Assembly (NCBI RefSeq): GCF_013410945.1
Contig: NZ_JACCCH010000001.1
Coordinates: 2,232,001-2,296,000, forward strand
From: Leifsonia sp. AK011
Lineage (GTDB): Bacteria; Actinomycetota; Actinomycetes; Actinomycetales; Microbacteriaceae
Length of the DNA: 64,000 bases
Direction: 5' to 3'
In this document: piece after piece, positions 14,517 through 24,100 of the stretch
Position numbering within the stretch: position 1 is the stretch's first letter
Layout of the letters: the number at the start of each line of letters is the position of its first letter
Position numbers and translations under genes: made by a program
The notes under the pieces: generated by a model
Databases searched by the model: none
What the model saw: the letters and a program-made list of their open reading frames with translations, nothing else
What the model was told of the DNA's origin: nothing

Positions 14517-16044
14517 CGGGCTGCGCAATCAGGGCCAGCAGGGAGTCCACGCTGAGCTCGTCGCTCGGTACGGTCGCGATGGCCCTGCCATCCCGCAGGA
14601 GAGTGATGCGTGAGGACACTCTCAGAACCTCCTCCAGTTCCGCGGAGATGAAGATCACCGACATCCCATTGTCGGCCAGCTCTGCGACGAGTCGTTGCAC
14701 TTCGACCTTCGCGCCGATATCAATTCCACGAGTCGGCTCGTCGAGCACCAAGACGCGGGGCGCCAGCGCGAGTAGCCGAGCCAGGAGCACCTTCTGCTGG
14801 TTGCCTCCGGAGAGATTGCCCGCGAGCTGCTCCGTGGAGGCCGGGCGGATGCCCAGCGCCTCGATCCAGCTGGCGGCGAGCTCACGCTGCCGGGAGGCCC
14901 GCATCCGCCGGAAGATTCCCCGCTGGGCCTGCAGAGCGAGGGTGATGTTCTCGCGCACCGTCAGCTGGCTGATGATGCCCTCGGCCTTGCGATCCTCTGA
15001 GGCGTAGGTGAGTCCTATGCCGATCGCCTTGCGCGGGTTTCCGGGAACCACGATGACGCCGTCGAGCGAGATCGTGCCCGTGTCGGGTTTGTCGATGCCG
15101 GTGAGCGTTCTCGCGAGTTCGGTGCGACCCGAGCCGAGCAGGCCGGCGAGGCCGAGCACCTCACCCTCCGCGAGAATGACGTCCACGCCCGAGAGGCGGT
15201 GACCGAGACCCAGGTTGCGCGCCTCGAGTATGGCGTGGGACTGGGGGGCCTCGCTCTCGACGCGGGGCTTGACGATAACCTCGTCGCTGCTGCGGCCGAG
15301 CATCTTCTGCACGAGATCGATACGGAGCAGTTCGGTGGTGAGGTACTCCCCCACGAGCCGACCGTTGCGGAGCACGGTGATGCGATCGCAGATCTCGTAG
15401 ACCTGGTCGAGGAAGTGCGAGACGAAGAGGATCGCGACTCCACGCTCCTTCAGCTCACGGATGATGCGGAACAGCTCCGCGACCTCGTCCAGGTCCAGGC
15501 TCGAGGTGGGTTCGTCGAGGACGAGCACCTTGACATCACTGGAGATGGCGCGGGCGATGGCGATGAGCTGCTGCACCGCGAGGGAATGGCTCGCCAAAGG
15601 CGACGCGGGGTCGATGTCGAGGCTCAGGTCCGCGAGAACGTCCGCGGTCGCGGCACGCATGGCGCGCCAATCGATGGCACCCCACGGCTTGCGCGGCTCG
15701 CGTCCCAGCATCACGTTCTCAGCCACGCTGAGGTTCGGGAGGAGGTCGATCTCCTGGTAGACCGTACGGATGCCCGCCCGCTGAGCTTCCGCGGGGTTCG
15801 TGAACTCCACCGGCTCACCGTCGAGCTCCATAGAGCCCTCGTCGAGGTGGAGCGCGCCCGTGATGCCCTTGATGAGCGTCGACTTGCCCGCGCCGTTCTC
15901 GCCCATGAGCGAATGGACCTCGCCCGGATACATCCGGAAGTCCACCCCGTCGAGGGCGGTCTCGGCGCGGAACCGCACCGTGGCGCCCACGACCTCGACG
16001 ACGGGGCGGGGCGCCTCGGCGGTCGAGCGGGTCTGATCGGCCAT
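14503..16044 (-). CDS. Sugar ABC importer ATP-binding protein, second copy
   Basis: 513 residues with two ABC cassettes, the arrangement of carbohydrate-uptake (CUT2) ATPases. The first has Walker A GENGAGKST and an intact Walker B (VLVLDEPTSSLD). In the second the P-loop is altered (GLLGSGRTEL, usual for CUT2), with signature LSGGNQQK and VLVLDEPTRGID. Its companion at 18150-19727 is a full-length paralogue, so the operon carries two different ATPases for two permeases. ATG at 16044 chosen; ATG at 16056 is equally possible as neither has a good ribosome-binding site. Confidence 0.9.
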   Translation of the reverse strand: MADQTRSTAEAPRPVVEVVGATVRFRAETALDGVDFRMYPGEVHSLMGENGAGKSTLIKGITGALHLDEGSMELDGEPVEFTNPAEAQRAGIRTVYQEIDLLPNLSVAENVMLGREPRKPWGAIDWRAMRAATADVLADLSLDIDPASPLASHSLAVQQLIAIARAISSDVKVLVLDEPTSSLDLDEVAELFRIIRELKERGVAILFVSHFLDQVYEICDRITVLRNGRLVGEYLTTELLRIDLVQKMLGRSSDEVIVKPRVESEAPQSHAILEARNLGLGHRLSGVDVILAEGEVLGLAGLLGSGRTELARTLTGIDKPDTGTISLDGVIVVPGNPRKAIGIGLTYASEDRKAEGIISQLTVRENITLALQAQRGIFRRMRASRQRELAASWIEALGIRPASTEQLAGNLSGGNQQKVLLARLLALAPRVLVLDEPTRGIDIGAKVEVQRLVAELADNGMSVIFISAELEEVLRVSSRITLLRDGRAIATVPSDELSVDSLLALIAQPDDDE

Positions 16045-16093
16045 GCTCACTATCATGCCCTCAGCCGCGGCACCTGCGGTGCAGGCGCCGTGG

Positions 16094-17113
16094 CTATCTT
16101 CTACTCGATCGGGCGACGATCACTCGCTGCACAACCACGAAGAGGAGCAGCAGCGCGCCGATCGTGATGCGCGTCCACGACTGCTCGGCCCCGAGGAACG
16201 AGATCGCCGTCTTGATCGTGCCGTACACGAACACGCCGATCATCGATCCCAGCACGTAGCCGCTGCCACCGGTGAGCAGGGTTCCGCCGATGACGACCGC
16301 AGCGATCGTGTCGAGCTCGGTTCCGATGCCATTGAGTGGGTAGGACGCGCCCGTGTACGCGGTGAACACGACTCCGGCGAGACCGGCGCAGACACCACTG
16401 ATCACGTAGGCGAGGAGCTTCGTGCGTACTACGGGGAGTCCCATGAGACGGGCGGACTGCTCGTTTCCGCCGATCGCGTAGATCGTACGACCGAATCGTG
16501 TGTAAGCGAGAACGAGTGCACCGATGGCGACGATCAGGAGCGCGAGGATACCCGTCGGCGTGATGAACCAGCTCCCGGGTTCAGCCTGCAGACGCGTGGA
16601 CTGCAACCAGAGGATCGCGGGGTCGTCCACCTTGATCGACGAGAGACTCACCATAAACGCGAGACCACGGGCTGCGAACATAGCGGCGAGCGAGGCGATG
16701 AACGGTTGCACGTCGAAGTACTGCACCAGGATGCCGACGCCGAGGCCCATTCCGGCCCCCACGAGGAGCATGATCGGGATGACGATGCCGACCGGGAGAC
16801 CACCGCTCAGCAGGCTCGCCCCGAACATCCCGGTGAAGGCCATGACGGCGCCCACTGAGAGGTCGATGCCGCCGGTGAGGATCACGAAAGTCATGCCGAC
16901 GGCGAGGATCAGCAGGTAGGCGTTGTCGAGCAGCAGCGACGAGATCACGCGGGGCGTGAGGAAGTTGCCGAAGTAGGCCTGCGCTCCGATGAACATCGCG
17001 ATGAGGATGATCAGGGCCGCGAAGACCGGGATCCACGAAACGTGCCTGCCGAGGAACCGCTGGGTGACCGAGGAGATCGTCACCTTCGGCGCGGTGGGTG
17101 CCTGAATCGTCAT
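16094..17113 (-). CDS. Sugar ABC importer permease, YjfF-like
   Basis: 339 residues and about 8-10 transmembrane helices of the BPD_transp_2 (CUT2) family. It has the characteristic AVGMTFVILTGGIDLSVGAV and the later AIGGNEQSARLMGL cytoplasmic coupling loop. The start overlaps the upstream permease stop as ATGA. Second of two different permeases, matching the YtfT-YjfF heterodimer of the galactofuranose importer. The C-terminus ends in a basic VIVARSSRR. Confidence 0.9.
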   Translation of the reverse strand: MTIQAPTAPKVTISSVTQRFLGRHVSWIPVFAALIILIAMFIGAQAYFGNFLTPRVISSLLLDNAYLLILAVGMTFVILTGGIDLSVGAVMAFTGMFGASLLSGGLPVGIVIPIMLLVGAGMGLGVGILVQYFDVQPFIASLAAMFAARGLAFMVSLSSIKVDDPAILWLQSTRLQAEPGSWFITPTGILALLIVAIGALVLAYTRFGRTIYAIGGNEQSARLMGLPVVRTKLLAYVISGVCAGLAGVVFTAYTGASYPLNGIGTELDTIAAVVIGGTLLTGGSGYVLGSMIGVFVYGTIKTAISFLGAEQSWTRITIGALLLLFVVVQRVIVARSSRR

Positions 17114-18153
17114 GAGGCTACCTCCGAGCCCTTGCCCGCTGCGCTCTTGGAACGCAGGGATTGCCAGAATTTCTCAGTGAAGTGGCGCAGCCGTGGAGAC
17201 TGCACGAGGACGACGATCACAACCACGATCGCCAGGAACAACGGGCTCACGGCCGGCGGAACGCCGAGGAACGTGATCGTGGACTTGAGGGTTTGGATGG
17301 TGAAGACGCCGACGACGGTTCCCGCAAGGCTGAACTTTCCGCCCATGAGCGAGGTACCGCCGAGTACGACCGCGAGGATCGCGTCGAGCTCGATGTAGAG
17401 GCCAGCGGCGTTGGCATCCGCAGCCATGATGTTCGAGCTGTAGAGGATGCCAGCGAGCCCCGCGAGCAGACCGCTCGCCGCGTACGCACCCCAGATGATG
17501 CCGCGAGAGCGCACCCCGGCGAGCCGGCTGGCCACGGGGTTGATGCCCACGGCTTCCGTGAGGACACCGAGCGCCGTGCGGCGCTCCACGAGCCCCACGA
17601 TGATCACCGCGACGATCGAGACGTAGAACGCGAACGGCAGGCCGAGCATGTAGCCCTGCGCCATGAACTTGTAGGGCTCGCTGTTGATCGTGGTGATGAA
17701 TCCACCCGTGATCAGCAGCGCGATCCCGCGCCCGGCGAGCATGAGCACAAGCGTCGCGATGATGGGTTGGATACCGACGACCGAGACGAGGAAGCCGTTC
17801 CAGACTCCGAGGATGAGGGCGACGAGTACGCCCACCACGACGGCGAGGAGCACCGTGGGGAGCCCGTTCGGGTCAGCCGAGGCCTGGATGATCGTGAGTG
17901 CCACAGCACCGGACACCGCCATGATGGCGCCGACCGAGAGGTCGATGCCACGGGTGGCGATCACGATCGTCATTCCGAGAGCGACGAGCATGAGCGGTGC
18001 GCTGTTGCGCAGGATGTCGACAAGGGGGCCGTAGAACTGGCCGCCCTGCACGGTCACCGCGATGAACGACGGCCGCGCGATCGTGTTGACCACGATCAGG
18101 GTGATGAGCGCCGCAATCGGCCAGAACAGGCGGTGCTTGATGATCTTTCTCAT
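17110..18153 (-). CDS. Sugar ABC importer permease, YtfT-like
   Basis: 347 residues, CUT2 permease with LGMTIVIATRGIDLSVGAIMAV and the loop EAVGINPVASRLAGVRSRG. About 8-10 membrane helices. Its ATG overlaps the stop of the first ATPase as ATGA and its stop overlaps the next permease start as ATGA, so the three genes are translationally coupled. It likely pairs with the downstream permease as a heterodimer. Confidence 0.9.
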   Translation of the reverse strand: MRKIIKHRLFWPIAALITLIVVNTIARPSFIAVTVQGGQFYGPLVDILRNSAPLMLVALGMTIVIATRGIDLSVGAIMAVSGAVALTIIQASADPNGLPTVLLAVVVGVLVALILGVWNGFLVSVVGIQPIIATLVLMLAGRGIALLITGGFITTINSEPYKFMAQGYMLGLPFAFYVSIVAVIIVGLVERRTALGVLTEAVGINPVASRLAGVRSRGIIWGAYAASGLLAGLAGILYSSNIMAADANAAGLYIELDAILAVVLGGTSLMGGKFSLAGTVVGVFTIQTLKSTITFLGVPPAVSPLFLAIVVVIVVLVQSPRLRHFTEKFWQSLRSKSAAGKGSEVAS

Positions 18154-19727
18154 GCCACGTTCTCCGGACTCTCCTGGGCTTCCTGATGGTGCTGGGCTTC
18201 CTGGTGTTCCTGCGCGATGAAATCGACGAGGTCACTGACGTCGATGTCACGAGAACTTAGTTCGCCGATCTTACGACGATCGCGCATCACGACGACGCGC
18301 TGCGCGATACGCAGAACTTCTTCCAACTCCGACGAGATGAAGACCACGGAGAGGCCCTGACTTGCGAGCTCCGTGACCTTGCGCTGGATGTCGGCCTTGG
18401 CCCCGATGTCGATTCCCCGCGTGGGCTCATCGAGGATGATGAGTTGGGGCGCGGTCGCCAGCCAACGGGCCAGCAGAACCTTCTGCTGGTTGCCGCCGGA
18501 CAGGTCGCGAATCAAGCGGTTAGGGTTGGCCGGCCGCACGTCGAGGGCCTTCATGTAGTCGGCGACGACAGCAGCCTGCTCCGCTCCGCGGACCTTGCGC
18601 AGCCAGCCGCGTTTGGCCTGGATGCCCAGAACCATGTTCTCGGCGACAGTGAGGTCACCGATGATGCCTTCGGACCGACGGTTCTCCGACGAGAACGCAA
18701 TGCGGTTGTCGATGGCGTTGCGCGGGTTGGTGATCCGTGCGGCGCCCCCACGAATCGTCACAGTGCCGCTCTCCGGACGGTCGGCACCATACATGAGGCG
18801 GACAAGCTCGGTACGCCCAGAACCGAGCAGGCCGGCGATACCCACGACCTCACCATCGAAGACGTCGATGTCGGCAGGTTCGAGAACACCCTTACGACCG
18901 AGCTCGGTGGCGCGGTACACGGGGTCGGACGCGCGATCGATCTCGCGATCGGCGGAGCGCGACAGGGCATCGAGCTCGTCGAGCTCTCGACCGATCATGT
19001 GCGAGATGAGTTCGTTGCGCGGCAATTCCGCGGCGAGGTACTCGCCGACGAGCGTGCCGTTGCGGAGGACCGTGAGGCGGTCGGAGATCTCGTAGACCTG
19101 GTCGAGGAAGTGGGAGACGAAGAGGATGGCCACGCCCTTGTCGCGCAAGGACCGCATCACTCCGAAGAGCTGCTCGACCTCGATGCGGTCGAGGCTCGAG
19201 GTCGGCTCGTCGAGGACGAGCACCGAGGAGTCCGTGACCATGGCGCGGCTGATAGCGACGAGCTGCTGAATCGCGATGGAGTGGGCGCTGAGGATCGAGC
19301 GCGTGTCGATGTAGACGCCGAGGCTCTCGAGGTGGCGTGCCGCCTCCCTGTGCGTGGACTTCCAGTCGATGCGACCGAACTTGCGCACCTCGTTGCCGAG
19401 CATGACGTTCTCACCGACGGAGAGGTTGGTGCAGAGGTTGACCTCCTGGTACACCGTCGAGATGCCAGCGGCCTGGGCATCCCCGGCCCCGCGGAATTCC
19501 CGTTCGCGGCCATCGACGGTGATGGAGCCGCTATCGATCGTGTAGACGCCGGTCAGCGCCTTGATGAGAGTCGACTTGCCGGCACCGTTCTCACCCATCA
19601 GGGTGTGAACCTCGCCGGGGCGGAGGGTGAAATCGACGTTGTCCAGAGCCTTCACCCCGGGAAATCCGATGGTGATACCTCGCATTTCAACGACGGGTGG
19701 GGCGGCGACTGACGGGTCCGCGGGCAT
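18150..19727 (-). CDS. Sugar ABC importer ATP-binding protein, YtfR-like
   Basis: 525 residues with two ABC cassettes. The first has GENGAGKST and VLVLDEPTSSLDRIEVEQLF; the second has signature LSGGNQQKVLLARWL and IILDEPTRGIDIGAKADI. The position directly after the YtfQ-like binding protein and before both permeases matches the E. coli ytfQ-ytfR-ytfT-yjfF order, so this is the canonical ATPase. An unusual C-terminal tail contains repeated HQEAQ units (EHQEAQHHQEAQESPE). An AGGA sequence lies 9 bases before the ATG. Confidence 0.92.
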   Translation of the reverse strand: MPADPSVAAPPVVEMRGITIGFPGVKALDNVDFTLRPGEVHTLMGENGAGKSTLIKALTGVYTIDSGSITVDGREREFRGAGDAQAAGISTVYQEVNLCTNLSVGENVMLGNEVRKFGRIDWKSTHREAARHLESLGVYIDTRSILSAHSIAIQQLVAISRAMVTDSSVLVLDEPTSSLDRIEVEQLFGVMRSLRDKGVAILFVSHFLDQVYEISDRLTVLRNGTLVGEYLAAELPRNELISHMIGRELDELDALSRSADREIDRASDPVYRATELGRKGVLEPADIDVFDGEVVGIAGLLGSGRTELVRLMYGADRPESGTVTIRGGAARITNPRNAIDNRIAFSSENRRSEGIIGDLTVAENMVLGIQAKRGWLRKVRGAEQAAVVADYMKALDVRPANPNRLIRDLSGGNQQKVLLARWLATAPQLIILDEPTRGIDIGAKADIQRKVTELASQGLSVVFISSELEEVLRIAQRVVVMRDRRKIGELSSRDIDVSDLVDFIAQEHQEAQHHQEAQESPENVA

Positions 19728-19760
19728 GGCGCTATTCCTAGGTTCGTGACGGGAGGGGGT

Positions 19761-19802
19761 GGATGCATCGGGGCTCCGGCTGTGCGGAGCCCCGATGCAT
19801 CC
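19761..19802 (-). other. Intercistronic hairpin between binding-protein and ATPase genes
   Basis: A perfect 18-bp inverted repeat (19761-19778 with 19785-19802) around the 6-base loop GCTGTG. No T-run follows on the minus strand, so it is not a classic terminator. Such hairpins after binding-protein genes are known to stabilise the upstream mRNA or cause partial termination, giving excess binding protein. Confidence 0.8.
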
Positions 19803-19830
19803 GGGTCTTACTGGTTACTCGCTGTGACCG

Positions 19831-20802
19831 TTAGTACGGGCGCGTCGGGAGGAGCTCGATGGCGTCCTCCTGCGTGAACGCGCCATCCGGAACGATCTCG
19901 GTCTTCGGGACTTCTTCGCCCGCGAGGACCTTCGTCACGAGGTCGGCGACCTTCTCACCGAGGATCGGGTTGCACTCAACGATGAAGTTGAACTCGCCCT
20001 TGGACAGGGCCGTCATGCCGTCCTTGACCGCGTCGATCGTCACGATCTTGATGTCCTGGCCGGGAACGAGGCCAGCGGCCTTGATCGCGTCGAGTGCACC
20101 GAGGCCCATGTCGTCGTTGTGGGCGAACAGCATGTTGATGTCCGAGCCGTACTTCTGAAGGAAGCCCTCCATGACCTTCTTGCCACCGTCGCGGGTGAAG
20201 TCACCCGTCTGGGAGTCGAGAACGTTGATCGACGAGCCCTCCGTCGCCTCCGCAAAGCCGGTGGCGCGGTCAAGAGCTGCCGACGAACCCGTCGTTCCCT
20301 CGAGGATCACGAGGTTCGCACCGGCGTCGCCGGCCTCCTCCACTGCCCACTCACCGGCGGTCTTGCCCTCCTGCTGGAAGTCGAGTCCGACCCAGCTCGC
20401 GTAGAGGTCATCGCTGGCCGAGACTGTGCGGTCTTCGAGGATGACGGGGATGCCGGCATCCTGTGCTTCCTTCAGCACGTCGTCCCAGCCGTCAACCGTG
20501 ATCGGGGCGATGACGATGGCGTCGACTCCCTGGTTGATGAAGCTGCGGACGGCCGCGATCTGGGCCTCCTGCTTGTTGTCGGCCGCGTTGAAGATGAGCT
20601 CGAAGCCGTTCTCCTCCGAGAATGCCTCCTTCATCGACTCCGTGTTTGCCGCGCGCCAGCCGCTTTCAGAACCGGTCTGCGCAAATCCGACCGTGACGAG
20701 CTCGTCGCCGCCGCCGTTCGAACCGCCGGATGCTGCACAACCGGTCAGTGCGAATGTGAGTGCGCTTGCGATGGCGATGCCACCGAGGATCTTCTTCTTC
20801 AT
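19831..20802 (-). CDS. Furanose ABC importer substrate-binding lipoprotein, YtfQ-like
   Basis: 323 residues. ATG at 20802 has a strong AAGGAGG 8 bases upstream. A lipoprotein signal (KKKILGGIAIA to LTGC, lipidated C22) is followed by a binding-protein fold extremely close, as I recall it, to E. coli YtfQ, the galactofuranose-binding protein: VGFAQTGSESGWRAANT, EAQIAAVRSFINQGVDAIVIAP, SQTGDFTRDGGKKVMEGF and AHNDDMGLGA all have direct counterparts. Ligand is probably a furanose (galactofuranose or arabinofuranose). First gene of the leftward operon. Confidence 0.93.
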   Translation of the reverse strand: MKKKILGGIAIASALTFALTGCAASGGSNGGGDELVTVGFAQTGSESGWRAANTESMKEAFSEENGFELIFNAADNKQEAQIAAVRSFINQGVDAIVIAPITVDGWDDVLKEAQDAGIPVILEDRTVSASDDLYASWVGLDFQQEGKTAGEWAVEEAGDAGANLVILEGTTGSSAALDRATGFAEATEGSSINVLDSQTGDFTRDGGKKVMEGFLQKYGSDINMLFAHNDDMGLGALDAIKAAGLVPGQDIKIVTIDAVKDGMTALSKGEFNFIVECNPILGEKVADLVTKVLAGEEVPKTEIVPDGAFTQEDAIELLPTRPY

Positions 20803-20896
20803 ACCCAAAACCTCCTTGTTCGGGCCCGACCGAGGCCGGGTTCTTGGTGTGAGGACCTGCCTGTGCGTCGAATGACGACATCGGCATTGGCTCAAA

Positions 20897-20910
20897 TGTT
20901 AGCGTTCACA
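20897..20910. promoter_or_regulatory. LacI-family operator upstream of the importer operon
   Basis: TGTTAGCGTTCACA, an imperfect palindrome with the central CG of LacI-family sites. It lies 95-108 bases before the binding-protein start and matches the site at 24739-24752 in 12 of 14 positions. Confidence 0.75.
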
Positions 20911-20989
20911 AACCGTGTCCGTTGACCGACTTGGGTAACGGTTTGATAACGGCGCCGTATCGTTGATGAACTTCATCCCAGCAAATGGG

Positions 20990-21025
20990 CCGATGTGGGC
21001 ACCTCAGGAGAGGTGCCCACATCGG
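20990..21025 (-). terminator. Hairpin downstream of the GH43 gene
   Basis: A perfect 16-bp stem (20990-21005 with 21010-21025) and the loop AGGA, about 80 bases past the GH43 stop. No long T-run follows on the minus strand, so it could also protect the 3' end of the mRNA. Confidence 0.6.
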
Positions 21026-21104
21026 TGCGAACCGTGTCAGGAAAACGAATCCCCTTTCACAAGGTTCACGCTCACATAGCGGCGGCAGGCCGCAACGTTT
21101 GTTT

Positions 21105-24100
21105 CTACGGGGTGCAGGATGCCAGGAGCGCCACCGACGAGCTCAGTGACGGCTCCCCGCCCAGCAGCGTCACATGCGTTGCCCCGAGTGCCTCGATGTC
21201 ATCGAGAACACCCTGAGGTACACACGTCGGCTGCACCACGAAGAGGGGAACTCCCGCTGCTCCCGCCCAGGCGGAGCCCGCCAGAGCGTCGGGGAAGTTC
21301 GTACCTGTTGTCAGCAGCACCCGCTCCGCGCTCTCGTACGCGTCAGCGTTGATCGCCCTGGCGGTCTCGTAGCGGTTCGCGCCGGCGAGTCGCTCCGTGG
21401 ATGCGACCGCCTGCAGGTCGGCGTAGATTCCCGCGGAGACGCTCGCTGTGCTTCCCAGCACCTTGATGGTTCCCACCTCGAGTTCGTCGAGCAGCGCGCT
21501 CGTCGCCGAGTCGAGATCGGTTGCCGCCCCGTTCACCAGGATCACCGGTGCATCCTGAGAACCCGCAGCAGCACCTCCCGTCAGCGCGTCAGGGAAGTTC
21601 GTTCCCGTCGACACGTAAGCCACCGGAGCACCCGCCTCACCGAACACGTTCTGCGCGATGAGGCGGGATGTCTCGTACCGGTCGGCGCCAGCGATCCGCT
21701 CGATCGTTCCCTCAAGCGAATCCAGGTGGTTGTATGCCGCCGCGGAGACCGATGGCGTGCCACCGACGACCACGATGTGGTCGGCGCCGAGACGAGCGAT
21801 CTCCTGGGTCACGATCTCGGGCACCGCGTCGGGCGCCACGAGCAGGAGCGGACCACCGGAGAACGCCGCCGCGGGACCCGCGGAGAGTGCATCCGGGTAG
21901 TTCGTGCCGTTCGCGACGAACACGATGTCCGCACCATCCGGGTATGCCTGCTGTGAGATCTGCACGGCGGTGTCGTAGCGGTTGGTGCCCGACACCCGGT
22001 CGACGAGATCGACGGGGGCCGCGATCACCTCGAGAGCCGCCGAATCCTCGGAGGCCTCGAGGATCTCGAAACCGAGGAACTCGGCCGTCAGCTCGTACTC
22101 GCCCGCGACCAGGTCGGTCGGAAGCGTCACCGATGCTTCGCCATCGACCAGGTACGCGGTCTCCGACCACGATCCGACCGAGAACCGCACCTGGCCGCCC
22201 GCTTCGTAGCCGTCGGTCGCCGCAACGGTCGCCGTGGCATCCGTTTCGGCACCCTCGCCGACCTGCGGCGCGACGGAGAGCTCCGTCGTCGTAGCGACGT
22301 CGGTGTTCGGGATGCCGCGAATGCTGTTCCACTCGCGGAGGGTGATCGGGATCACCGTTCCGTGGCGGGGACGCTGCACGCCCGCATTCGTCATGGTGAT
22401 CGTCTTGGCATCCCAGGTGGGCGCCTCGATGTTCGCCTGGCAGGCCGCCTGGTAGCCGCCGCCGTTGGTGTAGCGGTCGCCCCAGAGGTAGAACTGGCCG
22501 GGGCACGCGGTGTCTCCGGGGTTCGCCTCGAAGATCACCGGACCCTCGTAGCCTGCGTTCGACTGCCACGTCGTCCTGCCGAGGGCGGGTGCGACGAGCT
22601 GCCAGTTGTTGATGTTGCTGTCGAGGAAATCGGTGTGCTTCTCGGAGAAGATGTCCGACCCGGAGTTGCCGGCCTCGTTCTTGGTCACGCGGTAGTAGTA
22701 CTCGCCCACCTTGATCGCGGTCGTGTCGATGCGCGAGAGCGGCGCGGGGTTCTGCCACACCTTCGGTTCTGAGAACGTCTGGAAGTCGCGAGTCGTGTTG
22801 TACCACATCTGCGCGTTGCCCTGCCCGGTGCGGTTGATCGGGTCATCCCACATCGACTGCGCCCAGAACACGGCGTACTCCCCCGTCTCCTCGACCCAGA
22901 GCGATTCCGGTGCGAAGGCGTTGCCAGCGTTGTCCGGTGCGACCTTCACGTGCCGCTGAGGTGTCCAGTTCACGAGGTCGTTCGACTCGAACACCTCGAT
23001 GTACTGGGTGTCGTTGATCGCGTAGCCCCCTTGGTCGTACCAGTTCAGGTCGGTGGCGATCATGTAGAACGTGTCGCCGTCGGGCGAGCGCACGATGTGC
23101 GGGTCGCGCAGGCCCTGGTCACCCAACTGCGAGACGAGCGACGGCGTGCCGCCCGTGAGGCCTGTCCAGTCCAGTGCGGTGTTGCCGTTGGAGGTCGCGA
23201 ACATGATCTGCTCGCCGTCCGAGAGCCCCTCCCCCTTGAAGTAGCCGAGGAAGTACCGTTCCTTCTCCTCCTCGCGGGGCAGCGGCTTGATCACGATGTC
23301 GAAGTCCTTCGTGACCTGCGCGGAACCCTTCGCGACCGTCGCGGTCAGTGTTGCCTCGACCTCCGCGTGCCCATACGAGGGCCGCGTGACCTCTCCGGTG
23401 TGCGAGACGAGGTCACTCGTGGACTCCCACGTGATCGTCGAGCCGAATTCGCCCACACTCGGCAGAGTGATGTTGCCCCGCACGTTCTCGGTGTCGTAGA
23501 GCTCGAGGTCCAGCGCGTCCCTGTCCACAGAACTCTGGTCGCCGAAGACGGCCTTGACCGTGATGGGGATCTGGCGCACCGTTTGCGAGTCGACGCCCTT
23601 GCGGAGGGTCGCCGTGAGGATGGCCGTGGCATCCGGTTCACCCACCGCTGGGCGAGTGATCACGGCCGTGACCGGCACTTTTCGTGCACTGTTCACTGCC
23701 GGTGGCACGACGACGTTGGCGACCGAGGAGTTCGAGCTGGACCACGTGATGGTGGAACCGGCCTCGGTGCCGAGCTTGGGGAGCTCGATGTTGTCGACGA
23801 TCGCGGAGGTGAGCCCGAGGTCGATGGCCGCGGCATCCGCTTCGACGCCAGCGTCATTCGACAATTCGGTCTGCGTTGCCGCATCGACGGCACTCAGGGC
23901 CCAGTCGTAGACCCGGAAGTCGGCGAGAGTTCCCTTGAACGAGTAGTTCGCGGGGGTCTGGGACCGTGCGAGGTAGTTGCAGTTGGTTCCGGCGGCGTTG
24001 ACCGACGGCGGCGTTGCGATGTTCGTGACCTGGGCGTGCTGCACGCCGTCGATGTAGAGCGTGCCCGTCCACGTCGTGCCGCCGCTGTTGGCCGCCTGCG

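Larger units (their letters stand above)
20803..21104. other. Intergenic region upstream of the importer operon
   Basis: 302 bases without a gene. From the right it holds the hairpin terminator of the GH43 gene, a TAACGG-TTTGA-TAACGG direct repeat (about 20936-20952), the LacI-type operator and the importer ribosome-binding site. I could not assign a convincing -35/-10 pair. Confidence 0.6.

Noticed and set aside
21063-21076. GGTTCACGCTCACA, resembling a third LacI operator
   Set aside because: One half fits the consensus but the other does not, and it lies near the 3' end of the GH43 gene, not at a promoter.
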